Shown here piece by piece: positions 16,750 through 24,346 of a stretch of 64,000 bases of DNA. How positions within the stretch are numbered: position 1 is the stretch's first letter; the number at the start of each line of letters is the position of its first letter. The stretch is taken from contig CAVXLQ010000012.1 in the NCBI GenBank assembly GCA_963762635.1, positions 186,001-250,000 on the forward strand, given 5' to 3'. The notes under the pieces were generated by a model, which ran no database searches, was not told where the DNA came from, and saw only the letters and a program-made list of their open reading frames with translations. The translations under genes and the position numbers were made by a program. Source of the stretch: Tenggerimyces sp963762635. GTDB lineage: Bacteria; Actinomycetota; Actinomycetes; Propionibacteriales; Actinopolymorphaceae.

Positions 16750-18770
16750 TTTCGGCGGAGTTTGCCGACGGGGCGGTTGACCTGCCGGCGGTCATCGTTC
16801 CGTCGCTCCTGCTTCCGGTTCGCGATCTCCGACGACTGCAGCTGGTACGGGACGCTGGTCACCATCACGTTCGGGGTGAACAGCAGCCGGCCCTTCAGTC
16901 GCAGCGCGCTCTGGTTGTGCAGCACCTGCTCCCACCAGCGGCCCACGACGTACTCGGGGATGTAGACCATCACCACGTCGCGCGGGCTGGCCCGCCGGAT
17001 CGAGCGGACGTAGTCGAGGATCGGCTTGGTGATCTCGCGGTACGGCGACGCGAGCACCTTCAACGGCACCGGGACCGCGCGCCGGTCCCACGCGTCCACC
17101 AGCCGCTGCGTCTCCGCCGGGTCGACGTCGACCGTGACGGCCTCGAGCACGTTCGGTCGCGCTGCCCGTGCGAACGCCAGCGCTCGCAGCGCCGGCTTGT
17201 GCAGCTTCGAAACCAGGATCACCGAGTGCACCCGGGACGGCAGCATGAACTCCTCCGCCTCCTCGACCGCGATCTCGGCCGCGACCCGGTCGTAGTGCCG
17301 CCGGATGCCGCGCATCAGCAGGAACAGCACGATCATCGCGGCGATCGCGATCCACGCGCCGTGGAGGAACTTCGTGATCAGCACCACGATCAGCACCGTG
17401 CTGGTGGTGGCGAGGCCGATCGAGTTGATGATCCGGCTCCGCTGCATGTGCCGCCGTTTGGCGCCGTCCTGCTCGGTGCGCAAGAGCCTGGTCCAGTGCC
17501 GGATCATGCCGGTCTGGCTGATAGTGAACGAGACGAACACCCCGACGATGTACAGCTGGATCAGCCGCGTCACCTCGGCGTTGAACGCGACGATCAGCAG
17601 AATCGCGAAGCCAGCAAGGAGAAAGATGCCGTTGGAGAACGCGAGCCGGTCGCCGCGAGTGTGCAGCTGTCGGGGCAGGTAGCCGTCCCGGGCCAGGATC
17701 GAGCCGAGGACGGGGAAGCCGTTGAACGCGGTATTCGCGGCCAGCACGAGGATCAGCCCGGTCACGGCGGCGACGATGAAGAAGCCGACGGGGAAGTGGT
17801 CGAAGATCCCCTGTGACAGTTGGCTGATCACCGGCGCCTGGTGGTAGTCGTCGCCCACCGGCGTGCCATCCGGCCGGATCAGCTGGGTCGCCGGGTCGTC
17901 GGCCATCTTGACGCCCATGATGTTGCCGAGCACGTTGATGGCGAGGCCCATCGCGACGGCGATCGTGCCGAGCAGGAGCAGCGTGGTGGCGGCGTTCTTG
18001 CCCTTCGGCTTGCGGAACGCGGGTACGCCGTTGCTGATCGCCTCGACGCCGGTGAGCGCGGCACAGCCCGAGGCGAACGTACGTAAGATCAGGAATCCCG
18101 CGACCAGCCCGGTGAAGCCCTGCTCGTACTGCGCTTCCGGCGCCACCTGCAGGTCGGCGGTGTCCGCCGCCGGCAGGTCACCGAAGAAGTACCGGATGAA
18201 CCCCCAGGCGGCCATGCCGAGGATCGCGAACATGAACAGGTAGGTCGGAACCGCGAACGCGATGCCGGACTCCCTGATGCCGCGCAGGTTCACGGTCATC
18301 ACGAGGAGCGTGGCGACGACCGCGATAGTGGTCTCGTGCCCACGGAGGGGGCCGATCGCGGTGCTGACGTACTGGGCGGCGGAGGAGATCGAAACCGCCA
18401 CGGTGAGCACGTAGTCGACGAGCAGCGCGCTCGCGACGGTGAGCCCGGCCGACTTGCCCAGGTTGACGGTCGCGACCTCGTAGTCGCCGCCGCCGGACTG
18501 GTAGGCCTGGACGTTCTGCCGGTACGAGGCGACGACGACCAGCATGACGAAGCCGACCGCGATGCCGATCTTCCAGGAGAACGCGTACGCGGCCATGCCG
18601 GCGAACGAGAGCGTGATGAAGATTTCGTCCGGCGCGTACGCCACGGAGGAGAGCGCGTCGCTGGCGAAGACCGGAAGTGCGACCCGCTTCGGCAACAGCG
18701 TCTCGTGCAGCTGGGTGCTGCGGAGCTTGCGGCCGACGAGCAGCCGCTTGCCGAGATCTGCGAGCTTCAC
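16746..18770 (-). CDS. APC-superfamily permease, KimA-like potassium transporter candidate
   Basis: 674 residues from GTG 18770; the minus-strand box TAGGCT sits 8 bases before it and no ribosome site is seen, so the message may be leaderless. Twelve membrane spans occupy about residues 30-480 (FASDALSSVAYAPDEIF is the conserved first-helix region). A cytoplasmic domain of about 190 residues follows, with SRVHSVILVSKLHKPALRALAFARA. This length and layout match KimA/YdaO-type K+/H+ symporters, and the divergent TrkA genes support potassium transport. An amino-acid permease remains possible. It ends at the left inverted-repeat arm. Confidence 0.8.
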   Translation of the reverse strand: MKLADLGKRLLVGRKLRSTQLHETLLPKRVALPVFASDALSSVAYAPDEIFITLSFAGMAAYAFSWKIGIAVGFVMLVVVASYRQNVQAYQSGGGDYEVATVNLGKSAGLTVASALLVDYVLTVAVSISSAAQYVSTAIGPLRGHETTIAVVATLLVMTVNLRGIRESGIAFAVPTYLFMFAILGMAAWGFIRYFFGDLPAADTADLQVAPEAQYEQGFTGLVAGFLILRTFASGCAALTGVEAISNGVPAFRKPKGKNAATTLLLLGTIAVAMGLAINVLGNIMGVKMADDPATQLIRPDGTPVGDDYHQAPVISQLSQGIFDHFPVGFFIVAAVTGLILVLAANTAFNGFPVLGSILARDGYLPRQLHTRGDRLAFSNGIFLLAGFAILLIVAFNAEVTRLIQLYIVGVFVSFTISQTGMIRHWTRLLRTEQDGAKRRHMQRSRIINSIGLATTSTVLIVVLITKFLHGAWIAIAAMIVLFLLMRGIRRHYDRVAAEIAVEEAEEFMLPSRVHSVILVSKLHKPALRALAFARAARPNVLEAVTVDVDPAETQRLVDAWDRRAVPVPLKVLASPYREITKPILDYVRSIRRASPRDVVMVYIPEYVVGRWWEQVLHNQSALRLKGRLLFTPNVMVTSVPYQLQSSEIANRKQERRNDDRRQVNRPVGKLRRK

Positions 18771-18941
18771 AGGGGATGAGCCTAACCAGGTCCAGACCCT
18801 GGGCTGGCCAGTGCCCGCGTTGAAGGCACTGGCTCTGTCGCGCGCCAGCGCGACCGACAACACAGCCTGCGGTGTAGCGTTTCGACCTGATCGAGCACCG
18901 CGACTTGTCGACTGTCGACAACGGAGATGAAAGTAGGCGCC

Positions 18942-19607
18942 GTGCACGTCGTGATCATGGGGTGCGGCCGGGTCGGGTCGACGCTGGCCCGGAGCCTCGA
19001 GGACCGCGGCCACAGCATCGCGATCGTGGACCAGGTCCCCGACGCCTTCCGCCGGCTGGGCCCGAGCTTCGCCGGACGTACGGTCACCGGCATGGGCTTC
19101 GAACGCGATGTCCTGATCGAGGCGGGCATCGAGGAGGCCGGCGGGTTCGCGGCCGTGTCGAGCGGCGACAACTCCAACGTGATCTCCGCCCGCATAGCGC
19201 GGGAGATCTTCAAGATCGACAACGTGGTCGCGCGCATCTACGACCCCGGCCGGGCCGCGGTCTACCAGCGGCTCGGCATCCCGACCGTGGCGACGGTCAC
19301 CTGGACGGCCGACCAGATCATCCGCCGGCTGCTGCCCGAGGGCTCCGAGCCCGAGTGGCGCGACCCGACCGGGACCATCCGACTCGCCGAGATCCACGTC
19401 GACCCGGGCTGGATCGGTTGGCGCGTACGCGATCTGGGCAGGACCTCCGGCGCGCGCGTCGCGTTCCTGACCCGGATGGGCGACGGGATCCTGCCGCAGC
19501 CGGACACCGTGATCCAGGAGGGCGACCTCGTTCACGTGATCATGCGCGAGGACAGCATCGAGCAGGTCGAAGGTGTCTTCAACTCCCCGCCGGAGGAGCA
19601 GCCGTGA
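18942..19607 (+). CDS. TrkA-family potassium uptake regulator (first of a pair)
   Basis: 221 residues from GTG 18942, where MHVVIMGCGRVGSTLA gives the expected Rossmann start; ATG 18927 in frame is an alternative. The N-terminal RCK/TrkA_N domain carries GCGRVG with an Asp at the end of strand 2 (IVDQVPDAF), so NAD(H) is the likely ligand. A TrkA_C domain (about residues 140-215: DPTGTIRLAEIHVDPGWIG...VIQEGDLVHVIM) follows. It overlaps the second TrkA gene by 4 bases. As with the CeoB/CeoC pair of mycobacteria, the two probably gate a potassium transporter. Confidence 0.9.
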   Translation: MHVVIMGCGRVGSTLARSLEDRGHSIAIVDQVPDAFRRLGPSFAGRTVTGMGFERDVLIEAGIEEAGGFAAVSSGDNSNVISARIAREIFKIDNVVARIYDPGRAAVYQRLGIPTVATVTWTADQIIRRLLPEGSEPEWRDPTGTIRLAEIHVDPGWIGWRVRDLGRTSGARVAFLTRMGDGILPQPDTVIQEGDLVHVIMREDSIEQVEGVFNSPPEEQP

Positions 19608-20278
19608 GAGTCGTCATCGCCGGCGCGGGAGCCGTCGGCCGCTCGATCGCCAGCGAGCTGCTGGAGAACGGCCATGAGGTGCTGTTGATCGACCGCGATC
19701 CCAAGGCCATCAAGGCCGACGCCGTACCCGACGCGGCCTGGTTGCTCGCGGATGCGTGTGAGCTGTCCTCGTTGGAAGAGGCGCAGCTGAACCGCTGCCA
19801 GGTGGTGATCGCGGCGAGCGGTGACGACAAGGTCAACCTGGTCGTGTCGCTGCTGGCGAAGACCGAGTTCGGCGTACCGCGCGTGGTGGCGCGGGTGAAC
19901 CACCCGAACAACGAGTGGATGTTCAACGAATCTTGGGGCGTCGACGTCGCCGTGTCGACGCCGCGCATCATGGCGGCCCTGGTCGAGGAAGCGGTGGCGG
20001 TCGGCGATCTCGTCCGGCTGTTCACGTTCCAGCAGGGCGACGCGAACCTCGTCGAGCTGACCCTGCCGGAGGACTCGCCGACGATCGGCAAACGGGTCGC
20101 GGACGTGTCCTGGCCGACCGACGTGAGCCTGGTGACGATCGTCCGCGAGGGCCGGGTGCTCGTACCGTCTGGGGAGACGCCCCTGGAGGGCCACGACGAA
20201 CTGCTGTTCGTCTCGATACCCGAGCGCGAACGCGAGCTGCAGGAACTGCTCTGCCCGCACGACCCCGCCAACCGATAA
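19604..20278 (+). CDS. TrkA-family potassium uptake regulator (second of a pair)
   Basis: 224 residues from GTG 19604, overlapping the previous stop (GTGA). The N-terminal domain has GAGAVGRSIA and LLIDRDPKAI, the NAD-binding signature; the C-terminal TrkA_C domain begins near residue 140 (ANLVELTLPEDSPTIGKRVADV). This is the classical N-terminal-half TrkA length. It is coupled to the upstream gene and divergent from the KimA-like permease, which supports a K+ role. Its stop codon is the first triplet of the right inverted-repeat arm. Confidence 0.9.
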   Translation: MRVVIAGAGAVGRSIASELLENGHEVLLIDRDPKAIKADAVPDAAWLLADACELSSLEEAQLNRCQVVIAASGDDKVNLVVSLLAKTEFGVPRVVARVNHPNNEWMFNESWGVDVAVSTPRIMAALVEEAVAVGDLVRLFTFQQGDANLVELTLPEDSPTIGKRVADVSWPTDVSLVTIVREGRVLVPSGETPLEGHDELLFVSIPERERELQELLCPHDPANR

Positions 20279-20411
20279 GGATCCCCTCCGGGCGTCACGC
20301 CAGACCAGGAGCGCGGTGAACATCCCAAAACGGCCTGGCGATGACAACAGTCGACACCGCGGGTTACCCCACAACGAGACGGGTCAGAGGCCGACGTACT
20401 CCGCGAGGTGC
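20275..20411. repeat. Right arm of the 137-bp inverted repeat, carrying a UvrA C-terminal remnant
   Basis: It begins with the TrkA stop (TAAGGATCCCCTCCGG) and is the reverse complement of 16613-16749. Read on the minus strand it ends with codons for HLAEYVGL and a stop, almost the same C-terminus as the UvrA-like protein (HLAEYVGG), although there is no uvrA-like gene here. This shows the sequence was copied from the uvrA side. Confidence 0.9.
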
Positions 20412-20452
20412 TGCGGCTCGCCCATTGGGGCTGATCCGGCAGGATGCACCGT

Positions 20453-21379
20453 ATGGACTTGCGCATCTTCACCGAGCCCCAGGAAGGGGCCTCGTACGCG
20501 ACGCTGCTCGCGATCGCCCAGAAGACCGAGGAGTGCGGCTTCGACGGGTTCTTCCGCTCCGACCACTACATCGCCTTCGGCGGCAGCGACGGGCTGCCGG
20601 GGCCGACGGACGCGTGGATCACGCTCGCCGGGATCGCGCGCGAGACGTCGCGGATCCGGCTGGGGACGCTGGTCAGCCCGGCCACGTTCCGGCTGCCCGG
20701 GCCGCTCGCCATCCAGGTCGCCCAGGTCGACGAGATGTCCGGCGGCCGGGTCGAGCTCGGCCTCGGCACCGGCTGGAACGCGCGCGAGCACGAGGCGTAC
20801 GGCATCCCGTTCCCGGACAAGCGCTTCGGCCTGTTCGAGGAGCAGCTCGCGATCATCACCGGCCTGTGGGAGTCGGCGGTCGGAAAGCCGTTCAGCTACA
20901 CCGGCGAGCACTACCAGCTGGACTCCTCGCCCGGGCTGCCCAAGCCGGTGCAGCAGCCGCGGCCCCCGATCATCATCGGCGGCACCGGCCCGAAGCGAAC
21001 CCCGGCGCTGACGGCCCAGTACGCGCAGGAGTTCAACGTGGCGGCCGGCAGCATCGAACGCGCCAAGCCCGCCTTCGACACCGTCCGGGCGGCGTGCGCC
21101 GACGTCGGGCGCGACCCTTCCGAGCTCGTGTACTCGGTGTGGATCACCACGGCCGCTGGCCGCGACGACGCCGAGGTGGCGCGCCGGGCCGCCGCGATCG
21201 GGCAGGACGTACCGACGATGAAGCAGCACGGGCTGGCCGGCACGCCGGCGGAGATCGTGGACCGCCTCGGCCAGTACGCCGAGATCGGCGCGTCGCGCGT
21301 CTACCTGCAGATCATGGACCTGTCCGACCTCGACCACCTCGAGGTCATCGCCTCCGAAGTCCTGCCGCAGCTCTCCTAA
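20453..21379 (+). CDS. Luciferase-like F420-dependent oxidoreductase
   Basis: 308 residues from ATG 20453; ATG 20444 is possible. It is a TIM-barrel LLM-class flavin/F420 enzyme: MDLRIFTEPQEGASYATLL, FDGFFRSDHY near residue 35, IRLGTLVSP and the strand GGRVELGLGTGWNAREHEAYG, then PPIIIGGTGPKRTPAL. The GFFRSDHY/GTGWN combination and actinobacterial origin favour F420 over FMN. Substrate unknown. A convergent PhyH-like gene follows, with a 75-bp hairpin between them. Confidence 0.9.
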   Translation: MDLRIFTEPQEGASYATLLAIAQKTEECGFDGFFRSDHYIAFGGSDGLPGPTDAWITLAGIARETSRIRLGTLVSPATFRLPGPLAIQVAQVDEMSGGRVELGLGTGWNAREHEAYGIPFPDKRFGLFEEQLAIITGLWESAVGKPFSYTGEHYQLDSSPGLPKPVQQPRPPIIIGGTGPKRTPALTAQYAQEFNVAAGSIERAKPAFDTVRAACADVGRDPSELVYSVWITTAAGRDDAEVARRAAAIGQDVPTMKQHGLAGTPAEIVDRLGQYAEIGASRVYLQIMDLSDLDHLEVIASEVLPQLS

Positions 21380-21396
21380 CCGACCGCCCAGGGCCC

Positions 21397-21471
21397 GTGA
21401 TCATGATCCCGATCATGAAGCGAAACCGGTCGTATACGCCGGTACGGCTTCATGATCCCGATCATGATCAC
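21397..21471. repeat. 75-bp GATC-rich hairpin repeat, copy 1
   Basis: Outer arms of 25 bases (GTGATCATGATC... and ...GATCATGATCAC) pair except for two central positions, and an inner ACCGG/CCGGT stem closes the loop. A second copy of the same length lies at 50133-50207 with matched changes in both arms. It sits between converging genes, where it could act as a two-way terminator. Confidence 0.88.
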
Positions 21472-21484
21472 CCGGGGCAGGCGG

Positions 21485-22222
21485 TCAGTTGGACTGGGCC
21501 TGCCGGAAGGCCTCGGCGGCGGCGCGGTACAGCTCTCGCAGCGCTGGGTCGGTCTCGGTGTGCTTGGCGCGATAGACCAGCAGCAGCCCGCACCGCGGGC
21601 GGTTGGTCGTGTTCGCCGTGCTCCAGTGCACTGTCTGGCAGTGATGCACCATCGCGTCGCCGGGCTCCAGGACGGCCGTGGTCACCCGCTCGGCCGGGTA
21701 GTCCTGGAGTTCCGCCATCACCATCGAGTTGCCCGGGATGCCCGAACCCTTGTGCGGCAGCAACGTGTGCGTCGTTCCGCGGGCGTACTGCACCGACCCG
21801 TTCTCCGGCGTCGCCGCGTCCACCGCGATCCACACCGTGCACATGTCCGGCGGCGACTGGCAGAAGTACGCGTTGTCCTGGTGCTGCGGCACCCCACTCC
21901 CATGCAGGGCGGGCTTGTTGAACGTCTCCGCGGCGGCCAGTTCCACCTCGCCACCGACCAGCGCCGACACCGCCGACACGATGTCCTCCCGCGAGCCCAG
22001 CGAGGCGAAGAACGGGGAGTGCACCTCCATCCGCCACAGGTTCCGGACGGACTCGCCATCCGCCTCGAAGACCACGTCACCCGCGGGCACGCCGGGGACG
22101 ACGTCGCGCACATAGCTGGCGATCGCCTCCCGTACCGCCTCCACGTCCGACGCCGACAGCAACCGGGGGACTCCGACCACCCCGTCGCGCCGGTACTCCT
22201 CCACCAACCGCGCCTCGACCAC
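21485..22222 (-). CDS. Phytanoyl-CoA dioxygenase (PhyH) family protein
   Basis: 245 residues if started at GTG 22222, which has GAGG nine bases upstream; the frame is open to an ATG at 22279, which overlaps promoter-like sequence. The Fe(II)/2-oxoglutarate oxygenase ligands are visible: PQHQDNAYF (His-x-Asp), the distal His in MVHHCQTVHWS and the 2-oxoglutarate Arg in TTNRPRCG. So it should hydroxylate a small molecule. The substrate cannot be told, and neighbours do not help: an F420-type oxidoreductase converges on it and a copper operon diverges. Confidence 0.88.
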   Translation of the reverse strand: MVEARLVEEYRRDGVVGVPRLLSASDVEAVREAIASYVRDVVPGVPAGDVVFEADGESVRNLWRMEVHSPFFASLGSREDIVSAVSALVGGEVELAAAETFNKPALHGSGVPQHQDNAYFCQSPPDMCTVWIAVDAATPENGSVQYARGTTHTLLPHKGSGIPGNSMVMAELQDYPAERVTTAVLEPGDAMVHHCQTVHWSTANTTNRPRCGLLLVYRAKHTETDPALRELYRAAAEAFRQAQSN

Positions 22223-22271
22223 GCCACACCACCTCGCTCGACCAGGAGAAACCACACGTTGCATGGCACGC

Positions 22272-22286
22272 CGTTCCATGTCAACG
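22272..22286 (-). promoter_or_regulatory. Promoter-like 15-mer shared with the GDSL hydrolase gene
   Basis: On the minus strand it reads CGTTGACATGGAACG, containing TTGACA and an ECF-like GGAAC. The identical 15-mer occurs at 28846-28860, at similar distance from another minus-strand gene. A -10 is not clear. Confidence 0.4.
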
Positions 22287-22372
22287 GGCCGTTGCCCATA
22301 CGAGAAATCTCACTCACCCATTTCTCGGCGGCACCCAGCCGAACACTCAGCGCAGCGCCTACACTCGCAGGC

Positions 22373-22915
22373 GTGAGCGATCCGGGAAGGGGAGTGCTGC
22401 GCATCCTGCGGGGTGCGTCGCTGGCCCTCGCCTGCACGCTCATCGCGGTCGGCGGCCACGTCCTCGGCGGCGGCGACGCCCCGCCGGTCGGCGCCCTCCT
22501 CGCGGTCGCCGCCCTGGGCGGCGCCGCGTTCGTCGTGCTCGCGAACCGCCAGCGGACGTTCGGCCAAATCTTCGCCGCCGCGTCCGTCTCGCAGCTCGTG
22601 TTTCACGGCGCGTTCTCGCTGTCCGCCGGCGCGTACGGGCACCCAATCCACGAGCCGATCGCCAGCCTGATCCACCCGCCGATGCTGACCGGCCACCTGC
22701 TCGCCGCCGCGGCGGCCGCGGCTCTGGTCGCGTACGGCGAACGCGCCGTCTGGGCGCTGCACGAGCTCGGCCGGCTGTTCCGCCTGCCCGAGCTGGCGGT
22801 CGTCCACCCGGTCACCCCGCCGCGGCTACGCCAGGCGACCAGCCACACCGAAAGCACCCGCGAGCTCCTGCTCGCCCGCACCAGACCTCGTCGCGGACCG
22901 CCCTGCTGTCGCTAG
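22373..22915 (+). CDS. His-rich four-span membrane protein heading a copper operon
   Basis: 180 residues from GTG 22373; TACACT ends 7 bases upstream, so a leaderless start is likely. Four membrane spans lie at about residues 10-32, 36-52, 58-80 and 95-118. Histidines cluster at the membrane edge: VGGHVLGG, LVFHGAF, YGHPIHEP, LIHPPMLTGHLL. The C-terminus is cytoplasmic and basic and ends PRRGPPCCR. I recognise no named family. It lies 79 bases before YcnI and reads with the YcnI-CopC-CopD genes, so a copper-handling membrane protein is a reasonable inference. Confidence 0.8.
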   Translation: MSDPGRGVLRILRGASLALACTLIAVGGHVLGGGDAPPVGALLAVAALGGAAFVVLANRQRTFGQIFAAASVSQLVFHGAFSLSAGAYGHPIHEPIASLIHPPMLTGHLLAAAAAAALVAYGERAVWALHELGRLFRLPELAVVHPVTPPRLRQATSHTESTRELLLARTRPRRGPPCCR

Positions 22916-22994
22916 CCCCGACAGCCAGAGCACGTCCATCACCGCGCCGCTCCGCATCACAGGATGCGCGCGTCCGCGTACGAAAGGTCACCTC

Positions 22995-23756
22995 ATGTTC
23001 TCCAGCTCCACCCGCCGGATCGCAGCCCTCGCGGCCGCGACCGTCGCCGGGGTGGTCGCCCTCGCCGGCACCGCCTCCGCCCACGTCTCCGTCAACCCGA
23101 ACGAGGCCGACCAGGGCGGGTACGCCCGGCTCACGTTCCGCGTGCCGAACGAGTCCGACACCGCCGGTACCGTGAAGGTCCAGGTCAAGTTCCCGCTCGA
23201 CACCCCGCTCTCCTCGGTCCGCTACAAGCCGCACGCCGGTTGGGCGATCAATGTCGTCAAGTCCAAGCTGCCCAAGCCCGTGACGGTGGGGGACTACGAC
23301 CTCACCGAGGCGGTCAGCTCGATCACCTGGACGGCCCAGTCCGGCGTGCAGATCAAGCCGGGCGAGTTCGACGAGTTCGACGTGAGCGTCGGCCCGCTGC
23401 CCGAAGAGGAGTCGCTGTCGTTCCCGGCCGTGCAGACCTACTCCGACGGCAAGGTCGTCAACTGGAACGAGCCGATGAAGGAAGGCGCCGAGGAGCCCGA
23501 GCACCCCGCCCCCACGCTCGCGCTGAGCCCCGCCGACGCTGAGGGCGACGGCCACGGCCACGGGGGAGCCGAGGCCGCGGCGACCGCGTCGCCCGTCCCC
23601 GCGACCGACCAGAAGCCCGTGAGCAACGACGCGAACGTCGCGGCGAGCGACGGTACGGCCCGCGCCCTGGGCACTGCCGGCCTCGTGGTCGGCGTCGTCG
23701 GGCTGGCGCTCGCCGCTTATGCGTTCCTGACCACGCGCCGGAGGAACGCGGCCTGA
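22995..23756 (+). CDS. YcnI-like copper-binding protein (DUF1775)
   Basis: 253 residues. A signal peptide (RRIAALAAATVAGVVALAGTASA) is cleaved before HVSVNP, leaving His at the mature N-terminus, the copper ligand of YcnI. The DUF1775 domain runs to about residue 160 (WTAQSGVQIKPGEFDEFDVSVGPLP, and a conserved Trp in VVNWNEP). A His/Gly/Ala-rich linker (GDGHGHGG) and a C-terminal membrane span with RRR stop-transfer follow. It is therefore membrane-tethered outside the cell. The stop overlaps the CopC start by one base (TGATG). Confidence 0.93.
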   Translation: MFSSSTRRIAALAAATVAGVVALAGTASAHVSVNPNEADQGGYARLTFRVPNESDTAGTVKVQVKFPLDTPLSSVRYKPHAGWAINVVKSKLPKPVTVGDYDLTEAVSSITWTAQSGVQIKPGEFDEFDVSVGPLPEEESLSFPAVQTYSDGKVVNWNEPMKEGAEEPEHPAPTLALSPADAEGDGHGHGGAEAAATASPVPATDQKPVSNDANVAASDGTARALGTAGLVVGVVGLALAAYAFLTTRRRNAA

Positions 23757-24346
23757 TGCGGGCACTGCGACGGGCGGTGGTGCTCATCGTCGCCGGACTC
23801 GCCGGTCTGGCCGCGACGATGGGCGCCACGGCGCCTGCCTGGGCGCACAACGAGCTGCTCTCCACGACGCCCGCCGACAAGGCGAACGTCGGTGCAGCGC
23901 CAACGGGGGTGACGCTCGAGTTCAACGACGTCGTCGGGAAGAAGTTCGGGTTCGTCTCCGTCACCGGACCGGACGGCAAGCAGTGGAACGAGGGTGCCTT
24001 CCAGGTCGAGGGCTCGACCGTCACGCAGCCCTTGCGCACGCTCGGGCCGGCGGGCGCGTACACGGTCGCCTGGCGTGTCGTGTCGGCCGACGGGCACCCG
24101 ATCTCGGGCACGTTCGGCTTCACGCTCACGACCGCGGGGCCGGGTTCGGCCCCGCCGGCCACGGAGACTCCCTCCAACGAACCCTCGGCGCCGGCGTCGG
24201 TCGCGTCCTCAGCCCCGCCCTCGGACGGCGGTACGTCGTGGCCGATGATGGCTGGTGGGCTCGTACTCGGCGCGTTCGTGCTCGTCGGGCTCGTGGTCGG
24301 CATCCCCGTACTCCTGCGGAAGCGAAGGGAATCGAGTGTCAGCTGA
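23756..24346 (+). CDS. copC: CopC-domain copper resistance protein
   Basis: 196 residues. Signal peptide cleaved after APAWA, giving mature AHNELLSTTPA, whose first His is the Cu(II) ligand of CopC. The domain of about 95 residues has LEFNDVVGKKFGFVSVTGPDG and ends with SADGHPISGTFGFTL, holding the second conserved His. A Pro/Ser-rich linker and a C-terminal membrane span (GGLVLGAFVLVGLVVGIPVLL) follow. It delivers copper to, or takes it from, the CopD-like protein encoded next, with which it overlaps by 11 bases. Confidence 0.93.
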   Translation: MRALRRAVVLIVAGLAGLAATMGATAPAWAHNELLSTTPADKANVGAAPTGVTLEFNDVVGKKFGFVSVTGPDGKQWNEGAFQVEGSTVTQPLRTLGPAGAYTVAWRVVSADGHPISGTFGFTLTTAGPGSAPPATETPSNEPSAPASVASSAPPSDGGTSWPMMAGGLVLGAFVLVGLVVGIPVLLRKRRESSVS

